DNA from: Oscarella lobularis
Lineage: Eukaryota; Porifera; Homoscleromorpha; Homosclerophorida; Oscarellidae
Assembly: GCF_947507565.1 (NCBI RefSeq)
Contig: NC_089184.1
Coordinates: forward strand, 2,914,001 to 2,978,000
DNA length: 64,000 nt
Reading direction: 5' to 3'
Positions 10,276-20,800 of this stretch are shown in pieces (the stretch's first letter is position 1; every line of letters begins with the position of its first letter). The translations under genes and the position numbers were made by a program. Under the pieces are notes generated by a model. It saw only the letters and a list, made by a program, of their open reading frames with translations, was not told where the DNA came from and did no database searches.

Positions 10276-12294
10276 CTACGGCTTGCAGGTTCCAGTAAAA
10301 GGAATTACCATTAGGGGAGCCGGAACGGAATCCCCAGACGCTCCCACATCTCCAATGCAGCTTACGGAGACGCCGCAATCATCATCATCATTTCGAGCAC
10401 AATTTTCACTCTCGCTCTTTTCAGGGTCAGTTGCATACTCCATCAAAGAACGATAGTTTCGACTAAGATGACAATACTGGCACGGATGGCGAACCTGATT
10501 CTGAATCACGGTGTTGTTGTCGAAGCAGACGTCCCACATTACTACGGTACATCCGCACGCTGTTGCATCTGGCAAGCAACCGAATCCGTGTATTGTTTTG
10601 CAAACGATGCTCGTTTCATTGCACGCTTGACATACCAATGAACATTTGTCGTGCGGAATTGCGATCCCGTTGTTGGGGCACTCAGGTGTGGACATATTAA
10701 CAGGGTCCAAATGATAGGCGCACAAGTCGCCGTTGCTACACGACAGACGATCCCAGTTAGGAGGTAAGTCGTCTAGCGTCGCCGGCCAACATTGCTCGGG
10801 CATTTCCATGCCAACGCACAGACCACGCGACGTGCACTTATCAGAATGCGTGCAGAAATTGTCGTCGTCGCAGGAGATGCCGCCGCGAGTCGTCGTCCAT
10901 TGGATAGTAGACTGGTCAGGATCGCAAGCCTTGAAGTCGAACGACAGTTTTTGGCACGAGAAAAGATTGCACTAACTACGAAATTAATATACCTGGCATT
11001 GCGAGTATCGGCTCTCGGGATTTTTATCATCTTTTCTGTAGCACCGACTGTCAATGAGGCAGTGACTTGAGAGAAGGGTCCACTGAGAAGTAGACTGACT
11101 AGGGTAGCAAACCTTAAAGTTGAGCGACAATTTAATTTGCACTGTATAGTTAAGACCTCGCTAAATCGAAAATATACCTGACATTGCGAGTACTGGCTCT
11201 CGGGATTTGTATCATCTTTTTTGTAGCACCGATTGCCAATAGAACAGTGACCTGAGGGAAGGGTTGCGCTGCACACCCCGTCCCTGCATTCCTCCGTAAT
11301 ACACGGTAATGAGTAGCGGTTGCACGGTGATCCATTTGAAACGCGCGCCCACGCATGTGCCGAGAAGTATTGGTTGCATTCCCAGAGAAAACCTTACTGA
11401 AGCAACAACAACCCACGCATAGCTTGTTTGACGGCGGTTACCAGACAGTTTCCATTGCCAATTGAAGACTGCCGTTGCGACTGAGCGTAAAAAATGCCGT
11501 TTATTTTGCAAGCTTTGTTATCTGTCCAGCAGCGCTGCGAGTCGGCAAGATTTGGACAGCTTGCTCCGTTTGCATACTGGTTTTGCCATTCAGAACGATA
11601 TCTCCATCGGATTGTAGTATCGTGGCAATATCCGTCGCAAGAACCCTATGCGCTCCAGCTATTGACTTGACAATCAACTACGTACGAAAGTACTTTGAAT
11701 AAATGTTTCTAATGTGTCATAATATTCCATGTGTGAGATATCTAAAATCTTTGTAAAGTGTCGTCAACTTACTGTTGCATCTGACGCCGGCGTCATGGTC
11801 GTGATTGCAGTTATGAACACCCCAGCCATTATGGAAACATTGGTCCAAACGTGACTCTGATCCAGAGCATCGCACATTATCAAGCCAAATTGGTCCCGAA
11901 AACTTCGGAGAAAACTTATTATATAGATACCCGGAGCTCCAAGAAGCCGACGTTCCGAACAGTTGACGACAGACTACGTGCGCATCGTTCAAGTCCCACT
12001 CTTCAGCGCAAACGGTTCCCCAAACCCAGCCATAGTAGATTTCAACGCGACCTTCGTAGGTCGATCCTCCAGCCAAGCGCAGATCTCCCAAGCGCTCATC
12101 TTCAGAAAATAAAGTTGCAACATCTTCAGAAAATAAAGTTGCAATGCATGAATAAGATTAGGCTGCATCGACGCAAGTTCTCGGGACTTGTCCCCCAACC
12201 CTTCGCACGCTTCGTTTTTGGATCGACACTTACGTGAGGAGAGCACTTGGCCAATTGAGTGCTGCAGTAGCAACAGTGCAGCAGCAAAGAGCAT
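10276..12294 (-). CDS. Secreted SRCR-domain protein with cysteine-rich repeats
   Basis: Multi-exon minus-strand gene. Exon 1 (12294-12234) starts at the ATG at 12294 and encodes a signal peptide (MLFAAALLLLQHSIG); its donor CAC|GTAAGT joins in phase to exon 2 (12099-11773). Exon 2 is a complete scavenger-receptor cysteine-rich domain with the hallmarks GRVEIYY, WGTVCAEEWD, AHVVCRQLFG, IWLDNVRCSG and GVRC. Exons between about 11660 and 10790 encode cysteine-rich modules. Several share a pattern of C.I...CY..D..NP....C..C followed by ..S...W......C.DD..FC...D.C...G.C.G. The last exon ends in a Cys-rich tail and a low-complexity acidic C terminus, stop at 10276. The SRCR exon leaves in phase 1 but the next recognisable exon (~11659) opens in phase 0, so a small exon is missing from this model. 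An extracellular recognition or matrix role is inferred from the domains. Confidence 0.75.
12097..12144 (-). repeat. Perfect 24-bp duplication of an intron 3' end
   Basis: Two identical adjacent 24-bp units (12097-12120 and 12121-12144). On the minus strand each ends in a pyrimidine-rich TTTATTTTCTGAAG acceptor, just before the SRCR exon. Both AGs are in the same frame because 24 is a multiple of three; the upstream one would add eight codons. Confidence 0.8.
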
Positions 12295-13799
12295 TATGAT
12301 AAAGGAACCAGCTTCTCCCAACCTTAAACTCTGTCAAGAATCGCTCCAGCTAGTACGTAATATATATGGGTGGCCGATACGGATCGAGTGTCCACTTTCT
12401 ATAGCGACTGGGTCACTTCCTGCGCGAAGGTCACTTGCTTCACTTCATGCGCGTTCACTTGCCTACCATGGCCACTTCCTGCGCGTTAGCTTCCAATCGT
12501 CGCGGAACCTCCAGGCGGCAGACGGTGCTTGAGAACCCGAGTGAGAAAAGAAAACATCCCAAGTTTCGCATCACAATTAGCCTGTGCGCATACACCATGC
12601 TTTCTAGCTCTTTTCTGTTGGTCTGTTGGCCTAAAAGCGGTTTTTTCAAGGGCGAAGGCAGCAAAAGCCATACTGCATGATTGACGAGGACGATATCACG
12701 TACGTGGATTAACTCGCTGCATGTAAGGAAAGCGTTGTGCATGCATATGCGCCGCTGCGCCTAACAACTGAAGATCGACGTTAGATGGAGACAAGATCCT
12801 TGTGCTTTTTCATTTTTCTGACAATAAATATATCGGTTACCATAAGAACCTAAGACAAAAACTCGTCCCCTCGCTCTCTAGGGTGCGATCGAGACCATTC
12901 ACCTCTCCTGCAGACTGCCCTCACTCCAAATCAGAGTGCGTATATATAGAAGTCCATCATTTGAAAAAAAATGCCGCGACAAAATATGATGATCATCTCT
13001 TTTAGGAATTTTGCTACAGCGAGAAATATCACAGCGTTGGAAAGTGGTTGCACGTTAAAAGTAGAAGCGTCTTTACGTATTGCTAAAACTCTATTCAACT
13101 AACTGCTACCGTCGCTACATAGCGACTGTGCAGCTCAAAAGCCACGCCTACGCAAAGGGATCTGCGCTCGTAGTCTTCTCCCTGATCTCCCGTATACTGT
13201 ACCTTCGTTTCCGACTTTCTGTACGCTGTACAACGCTCGCGGACGATCTTTCGTAAGCTTGCCGTTCGAATCGCACGCGATTGCGCCCCCATGCATTTTC
13301 TCTTCCTTCTTCTATCGCCAGTCGACTTGAAAAATGACCCAATTCGTGCGACATATGAGGCAATGGAGAAGTTGGCTCCCTTTTGGTGCAGCTCGCCCCG
13401 AATCGCCGCCAAAAGCGTCTTTGGGTTCGCGCACGTATCCGTGAGTTGATATAGTTGCTCTTTCTTTCCGATTCTCATCTCGAATTTTTTCCTCCCTTTA
13501 GGATGTCGTTTCCAGGAAAATCTCGCTCGCCTATGACATTGCCTCTCTCCTCCATTGCCTTGCATTTGACTCCAGGTGAGATATCTAGTAAGAGTTTTGG
13601 AAAACATAGCTACACAAGACCTGTGGATTTATTTAAATGCACTACTGCCAGGGCAAGTAGAGGTACTCAAGTTCTAGTAAAATATTAGAAATTCCAAGCC
13701 ATTAAGCCAAACGGGGGCCCCCTTAGAGCGTGCCCCATATTTGAGGTACACAAGGATGGTAGGGCACCATGCGTTGGCTTAATTAAATGCTCCTTATGA
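12295..13799. other. Intergenic stretch between divergent genes
   Basis: Separates the minus-strand SRCR gene from the plus-strand ATPase-like gene and should hold both promoters, but I see no clear core-promoter motif. A 70-codon minus-strand frame at 13148-13354 (starting MSHELGHFSSRLAIEEGREN) has protein-like composition and could be a small gene; no family recognised. Confidence 0.35.
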
Positions 13800-15678
13800 A
13801 TGATTATATCAATGGTACCGGTATTTTTATTAGAAATTCAATCAACTCAGCAGCAAAATAAATATTTCTCCTCTGTTTCCAATGGTGAAAAAGAGAGAAG
13901 AATATTGAGGGGTCAGCACTTTCCTTTTGTGTCTGAGTATGGCCTCATCTACGTTGATAAAACGCCTTTCATCAAACGTCTCGTCACCCACCCTCACAGT
14001 GAATTCTTTGTGAATCGACCTCGTCGCTTTGGAAAGAGTCTTCTTGTGAGCACCTTGGAGGAATATTTCAAAGGAAACAAGGAAGCGTTTAAAGGAACGG
14101 CAATTTACAATGATCCGGAAGTGAAGTGGGACAAATGGCCCGTTATCAAGTTGGATATGAGTCATCTTGGTGGGTCTACGATTGAGGGGGTCAAGTCATC
14201 TTTAGTCTCATTGGTGAGAATCCTTTGAATGATGCAATGAATGCTAATAGATAACGGTTGTTATTTAGTTGCTTGACATTGCTAAGGCTAGAGGAGTTGA
14301 CATTCATACTCCTGGATTACCAAACGATTCTGTTTCAATGATCCGCAGATTATTTGAGGAAACCTATGCTAAGGAAGGAAAGGAGATTGTCGTTCTCGTT
14401 GATGAGTATGATTCACCAATGCTCGCCAATTGGGTCGCAGATGATGTGGAGTTGGCGGCAGCGTGCCAAGACTTTCTGTCAGACTTCTACAGACAGTTGA
14501 AAGCGTCCTCTCACATCATCCGGTTCCGCTTTTTGACCGGAATCACGTACTTGCAAAAGATGAGTATTCATTCTGGCTCGAATGACCTAAAAGATATTGA
14601 CGATTACCCCGATCTTGGCCCAATTCTTGGATTCACTCGAGAAGAAATTAAATCGACGTATTCTCCAGAAATTGAGGTCATTGCCAAAGAGCTGGAGATG
14701 ACAGAGGAGGACTTGATGGATAAAATAGCGCGATATTACGATGGATACAATTGGGGTCGTGAGAATCTTCCTGCCACTCAAGTGTATCATCCTCATTCAA
14801 TCAACGAGTTTTTGACTTTCAAGAAGTTTTCCCCTTACTCAACGGGTTGGCCTACGCTACTGCTTCGTATTGTCGATTCTCTTGATTTTGTTCGTTTCTA
14901 CGAATTACTGAGCGGAGAAGTGCCAAGCAGATTAGACACGCCCGACAGTCTTTTATCTTTGCTGCAGAATCCCACTGATAGCCGAATGCGGCTTCTACTG
15001 TGGGAACTTGGTATTCTCCGGCGTCGGCGTTCTGCAGGGAAGGAATCGGGCGTTCCTTTCACAAATGAGAATGTGCGGCAGCACTTTACTGAAGATATAT
15101 ATCTGCTGGGTGTGTATGGAGATGGGTCTACTAGCACTAAAATGATTAAAATGCGGATGGCCCTGACAGAGAGAAATATTCCTGAATTTGCAAAAGTATT
15201 TGCCAGTTTGGTTGAGAGCATTCCGGCTGACGTTGCGATGAAATGGAAAGACGGAGAGGACGAAGGAATGCGACGAAAGGGAGAATTCTATCAGTCAATG
15301 TACATTGGTGCTTTAAACATTTTTGCGCCAAATTCATCTTATCTGGGGTCTGAAGAGGTTGTTGAAGAAAATGTTAGACCAGATTTGGTCTTCATTTCAC
15401 CAGAATGCGCAATGATATTTGAATTCAAAAAGAATCCCAAGAGCGTCGACGAAGGACTTGAGCTAATAAAGAAGCAAGAATGCATTGAAAAGTACGGAAA
15501 GTATTTGAATGAGAAAATGATAAAGGCTAAGAATAGCGAGAAAAGAAAGAAGTGGGATGAGATATTGTCGAAATGGAAGTCCGTTCCCAAATGGGGGATT
15601 GGAATAAACGTCAGCGTCGACGAAGAGAAAAAAACGGTAACCAAGACAACCTCAATATCTGAGGAATTCATTTTCTGA
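13800..15678 (+). CDS. AAA-ATPase-like / PD-(D/E)XK nuclease-family protein
   Basis: Two exons, 13800-14213 and 14269-15678, joined across a 55-nt phase-0 intron (TTG|GTGAGA...ATTTAG, branch-like CTAAT at 14244). The product is about 607 aa. Residues ~38-190 form the AAA-ATPase-like domain: the entry motif YVDKTPFIKRL (51-61), Walker A-type RPRRFGKSLL (73-82) and Walker B-type VVLVDEYDSPM (about 178-188). The C-terminal ~100 residues match the associated PD-(D/E)XK nuclease-fold domain with RPDLVFISP...IFEFKK near 509-528. This pair (Pfam AAA-ATPase_like plus PDDEXK_9) is, from general knowledge, abundant in Bacteroidetes and Clostridia and patchy in eukaryotes, so transfer is plausible; the spliceosomal intron shows it now sits as a eukaryotic gene. 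Cellular role is unknown. A start downstream of 13800 or a 5' exon is possible. Confidence 0.85.
14214..14268 (+). other. 55-nt intron of the ATPase-like gene
   Basis: GTGAGA donor, CTAAT branch-like motif and TTTAG acceptor. Removal keeps the frame (SLVSL then LLDIAKARG), and the retained intron would stop translation, so it is well supported. Confidence 0.85.
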
Positions 15679-16137
15679 CCTCACGTGTAGTTTGTGAACC
15701 GCCCTTCTGTGTTAGTTAGTGCATTGTGTGATGAGTTATGTGTCAAATGTCATTATGACTATGGTGAGGGTGATCGACGTCATGGCAACGTCATGCGACG
15801 GACAAAAGGTCAGCATATCTAAGACGCTAAAAACGTCAGCGAGCAAAAAACGTCAGTGAACATACAGTAGCGGTATTCCACTAAAGATTCTTTTCCTGGC
15901 GTAACCGGAAATGACCATATTTGGCGAACGTACGGAACACTGGTCAAATGACGTCCTCATCTAATCGAATCGCTCGCAGCTGCCAAACACCAAATTACGC
16001 TGTAGCAGCGCGTCATCCCATTGGTCGGCCGTTTGACGAAGCGAGAGCGCATCGCACACAAAACTTCATTCTCTCGCGAGCGCGTGTCCGGACTGATACG
16101 GCTGGCAGCTGGACGACGTGGCGAACGTCGAATTAAG
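15679..16137. other. CpG-rich intergenic stretch
   Basis: No supported gene in the first part. From about 15930 the sequence becomes CpG-rich, as in a promoter region. Confidence 0.35.
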
Positions 16138-16441
16138 CCACGAAGCGCAAGGCTGTAAGTCCAGCCAGAGTGCTCGATCGCAGCGTCCCTTTGTCTCTAG
16201 ACGCGCAGATCGCCGCGCGAGAGAACGCGCGCGAGGCACGCACGAAGCACGCCGCTCTCACGAAAACGGTAAGCAAATCGCGTCTATTCACTATGCAAGC
16301 GTCGAATTCTCTTTCCAGATCGTTCGCACGCGCGTGGACGCGGCGAATGCGAGACGACACGACGCGCCGACGCGGAGAATGAAGATCGAAGAGCTCATCG
16401 GAGCGAAGAGGAAGTCGCAAACCAAGCGGGGGAATTTGTAG
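16138..16441 (+). CDS. Basic Arg/Ala/Lys-rich protein, last two exons (hypothetical)
   Basis: An open stretch 16138-16268 ends at ACG|GTAAGC, and a 50-nt intron to CTTTCCAG (16318) joins it in phase to 16319-16441, which ends at TAG. The joined frame encodes a strongly basic chain with motifs such as RVLDRSVPLSLDAQ and RRMKIEELIGAKRKSQTKRG. No family was recognised. The upstream side has a stop at 16134 preceded by no clear exon, so the 5' end is missing or the gene is a fragment. High CpG content makes many frames open by chance, which is the main reason for caution. Confidence 0.3.
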
Positions 16442-17761
16442 CTCCTTTTTTTAGTTCGCGCGCGGTTGTTTCTCGTGTACGCATGCATATTTGTGTGGGT
16501 GCGTGTTATTCCCCTAGGCCGGGGCCCCCAAGCGCATTCCGTCCGCGCATAACACTAGCTAGGACTAATGTCTAAACGCTAATCGTCCCTCCTTAGAGAA
16601 TCCTTTCAGTGTTGTCCGTGTCCTTTGTTCGTGAAGTCGTGTTACGTCATTTCCGTTTGGCGAGCGGCTATTTTTAGCGACTTTTGTAGTTAGAGGTTCG
16701 AGCCGCTCGCGATGACGCACCCCGTTCCGGCGAATGGGGCGTGCGTCATGAATAGGATAGGGAAGACTATAGAATAGGGAAAAAGCAGTGGTGCATTTAG
16801 GATGCTAAAAGAGATATAGACAATAGGAAGCATCCACCAAGCTTTAGGGGTCCTACACTTCAGCTAAACACGTGCAACACTTTTGCTAACCGCCCCCTAT
16901 ATCATCAATGTCATCATCATCATTTATCATCATCATCATTATTTATCATCATCATTTAATCTCTTTTTCTTCTTCTTCTTCTTCTTCATAATTAATAATT
17001 AATAAAATGGAAGGGGGATGAGAGGGCCCCGCGGTGGGATTGCCCTTGGGATAAAGGGTCCCCGCGTATGCATTCTCCCTCTGTACGTGCCTTTTACGCC
17101 AATATATTTTATGCGTTTTGCTATAGTTTTTTATAGTTAAATATGATGCATGTAGTCAAATGAGAAAATGTACTAATAGTGTAAGTGGCCGTCGAAGTGG
17201 CCTGAAGAAAGAACGTCAGTGTGTCGAAGGGCTTAAGAAGAATTTCAAGGCTCCAAAAGTGTAATTCACGTCCAAAAAGTGCGTTTTGATTCTGTTGAAA
17301 TCACTCAATCAGAAAATTATTTTTAGAAGTCTCAATATCTTTGACGTCATTATCAAGTTGAATTAATTCGTTTATCGACGCGCGGTACTTTATTGATATT
17401 AAACTGTTCTCAATTATTTTCAGATTTTTCGCCAGGAATTAATAATATACGTCATCTCTCTCTACCCATTTTCTCAAGAAGACGTCGATGAAAATAGAAA
17501 AGAAAATAAATCTTTGCTGAGGTAAATATATATAATCAATACATCAATACTTGAATTGCATTTTCTTAGGCTCAAAAACGAAAGTGAAGTTGAAAATTAA
17601 ATTCTAATTTTTCTTCATGTTTTTACAATCTTAGGGAACTTTTGCACATTTTCATACGAGTCACAAGAAAACAAGTAAATTTGCTGAAGAAAGATCTTTC
17701 TCGAGACGTTGCACCTGCTTCTAAATTCTCTTTTTTTTCTTCTAGAAAAAGGAGGTAGAGG
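16442..17761. other. Intergenic stretch leading to the satellite
   Basis: Contains the trinucleotide microsatellite at 16901-16988 and otherwise AT-rich sequence with no supported gene. Confidence 0.4.
16901..16988 (+). repeat. Compound CAT/CTT trinucleotide microsatellite
   Basis: Interrupted runs of ATC/CAT repeats followed by a run of about eight TCT units. Plain simple-sequence repeat. Confidence 0.85.
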
Positions 17762-17873
17762 AAAAAGGAGGTAGAGGAAAGAAGACGAATCGCTACTCCT
17801 TGTGAGAGGGTGGCCTGACATTAATAGGTCAGGCTCAAGGGGTTTGAAAAGGATGAAACGCCTGCCCTCTCAC
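17762..17873 (+). repeat. Hairpin-ended element, copy A (terminal stem 17802-17873)
   Basis: GTGAGAGGG at 17802-17810 pairs with CCCTCTCAC at 17865-17873, closing a ~72-nt hairpin with a further inner stem (GCCTGAC with GTCAGGC). The ~40 bp to the left (AGGTAGAGGAAAGAAGACGA) and the segment TGAAACGCCTGC before the closing arm are shared with copy B at 49272-49405. The outer stem bases differ between copies yet both pair. It may be a MITE end or a structured RNA. It sits just 18 bp before the satellite. Confidence 0.5.
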
Positions 17874-17891
17874 AAAGGTATGATTCAAAAG

Positions 17892-20800
17892 AACTTACGG
17901 CACAAACATGAGAGCGTAACAACCGTCATTCACTCATAAGGACTTACGGCACAAACATGAGAGCGTAACATCCGTCATCGACTCATAAGGACTTACGGCA
18001 CATACATGAGAGCGTAACATCCGTCATCGACTCATAAGGACTTACGGCACATACATGAGAGTGTAACATCCGTCATCGACTCATAAGGACTTACGGCACA
18101 TACATGAGAGCGTAACATCCGTCATCGACTCATAAGGACCTACGGCACATACATGAAAGCTTAACATCCGTCATCGACTCATAAGGTTTTACGGCACATA
18201 CATGAGAGCGTAACATCCGTCATCGACTCATAAGGACTTACGGCACATACATGAGAGTGTAACATCCGTCATCGACTCATAAGGACTTACGGCACATACA
18301 TGAGAGCGTAACATCCGTCATCGACTCATAAGGACTTACGGCACATACATGAAAGCATAACATCCGTCATCGACTCATAAGGACTTACGGCACATACATG
18401 AGAGTGTAACAACCGTCATCGACTCATAAGGACTTACGGCACATACATGAGAGCGTAACATCCGTCATCGACTCATAAGGACTTACGGCACATACATGAG
18501 AGTGTAACATCCGTCATCGACTCATAAGGACTTACGGCACATACATGAAAGCATAACATCCGTCATCGACTCATAAGGACTTACGGCACATACATGAGAG
18601 TGTAACAACCGTCATCGACTCATAAGGACTTACGGCACATACATGAGAGCGTAACATCCGTCATCGACTCATAAGGACTTACGGCACATACATGAAAGCA
18701 TAACATCCGTCATCGACTCATAAGGACTTACGGCACATACATGAAAGCATAACATCCGTCATCGACTCATAAGGACTTACGGCACATACATGAGAGTGTA
18801 ACAACCGTCATCGACTCATAAGGACTTACGGCACATACATGAGAGCGTAACATCCGTCATCGACTCATAAGGACTTACGGCACATACATGAGAGCGTAAC
18901 ATCCGTCATCGACTCATAAGGACTTACGGCACATACATGAGAGCGTAACATCCGTCATCGACTCATAAGGACTTACGGCACATACATGAAAGCATAACAT
19001 CCGTCATCGACTCATAAGGACTTACGGCACATACATGAAAGCATAACATCCGTCATCGACTCATAAGGACTTACGGCACATACATGAGAGTGTAACAACC
19101 GTCATCGACTCATAAGGACTTACGGCACATACATGAGAGCGTAACATCCGTCATCGACTCATAAGGACTTACGGCACATACATGAGAGCGTAACATCCGT
19201 CATCGACTCATAAGGACTTACGGCACATACATGAGAGCGTAACATCCGTCATCGACTCATAAGGACTTACGGCACATACATGAAAGCTTAACATCCGTCA
19301 TCGACTCATAAGGTTTTACGGCACATACATGAGAGCGTAACATCCGTCATCGACTCATAAGGACTTACGGCACATACATGAGAGTGTAACATCCGTCATC
19401 GACTCATAAGGACTTACGGCACATACATGAGAGCGTAACATCCGTCATCGACTCATAAGGACTTACGGCACATACATGAAAGCATAACATCCGTCATCGA
19501 CTCATAAGGACTTACGGCACATACATGAGAGTGTAACAACGGTCATCGACTCATAAGGACTTACGGCACATACATGAGAGCGTAACATCCGTCATCGACT
19601 CATAAGGACTTACGGCACATACATGAAAGCATAACATCCGTCATCGACTCATAAGGACTTACGGCACATACATGAAAGCATAACATCCGTCATCGACTCA
19701 TAAGGACTTACGGCACATACATGAAAGCATAACATCCGTCATCGACTCATAAGGACTTACGGCACATACATGAGAGTGTAACAACCGTCATCGACTCATA
19801 AGGACTTACGGCACATACATGAGAGCGTAACATCCGTCATCGACTCATAAGGACTTACGGCACATACATGAGAGTGTAACATCCGTCATCGACTCATAAG
19901 GACTTACGGCACATACATGAGAGCGTAACATCCGTCATCGACTCATAAGGACTTACGGCACATACATGAGAGCATAACATCCGTCATCGACTCATAAGGA
20001 CTTACGGCACATACATGAGAGTGTAACAACCGTCATCGACTCATAAGGAATTACGGCACATACATGAGAGCGTAACATCCGTCATCGACTCATAAGGACT
20101 TACGGCACATACATGAAAGCATAACATCCGTCATCGACTCATAAGGACTTACGGCACATACATGAAAGCATAACATCCGTCATCGACTCATAAGGACTTA
20201 CGGCACATACATGAGAGTGTAACAACCGTCATCGACTCATAAGGACTTACGGCACATACATGAGAGCGTAACATCCGTCATCGACTCATAAGGACTTACG
20301 GCACATACATGAGAGCGTAACATCCGTCATCGACTCATAAGGACTTACGGCACATACATGAGAGCGTAACATCCGTCATCGACTCATAAGGACTTACGGC
20401 ACATACATGAAAGCATAACATCCGTCATCGACTCATAAGGACTTACGGCACATACATGAGAGCGTAACATCCGTCATCGACTCATAAGGACTTACGGCAC
20501 ATACATGAGAGCGTAACATCCGTCATCGACTCATAAGGACTTACGGCACATACATGAAAGCTTAACATCCGTCATCGACTCATAAGGTTTTACGGCACAT
20601 ACATGAGAGCGTAACATCCGTCATCGACTCATAAGGACTTACGGCACATACATGAGAGCGTAACATCCGTCATCGACTCATAAGGACTTACGGCACATAC
20701 ATGAAAGCATAACATCCGTCATCGACTCATAAGGACTTACGGCACATACATGAGAGTGTAACATCCGTCATCGACTCATAAGGACTTACGGCACAAACAT

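Noticed and set aside
13095-13607. Minus-strand 170-codon open frame
   Set aside because: Basic low-complexity composition, no domain; a different frame at 13148-13354 looks slightly more protein-like, so neither is certain.
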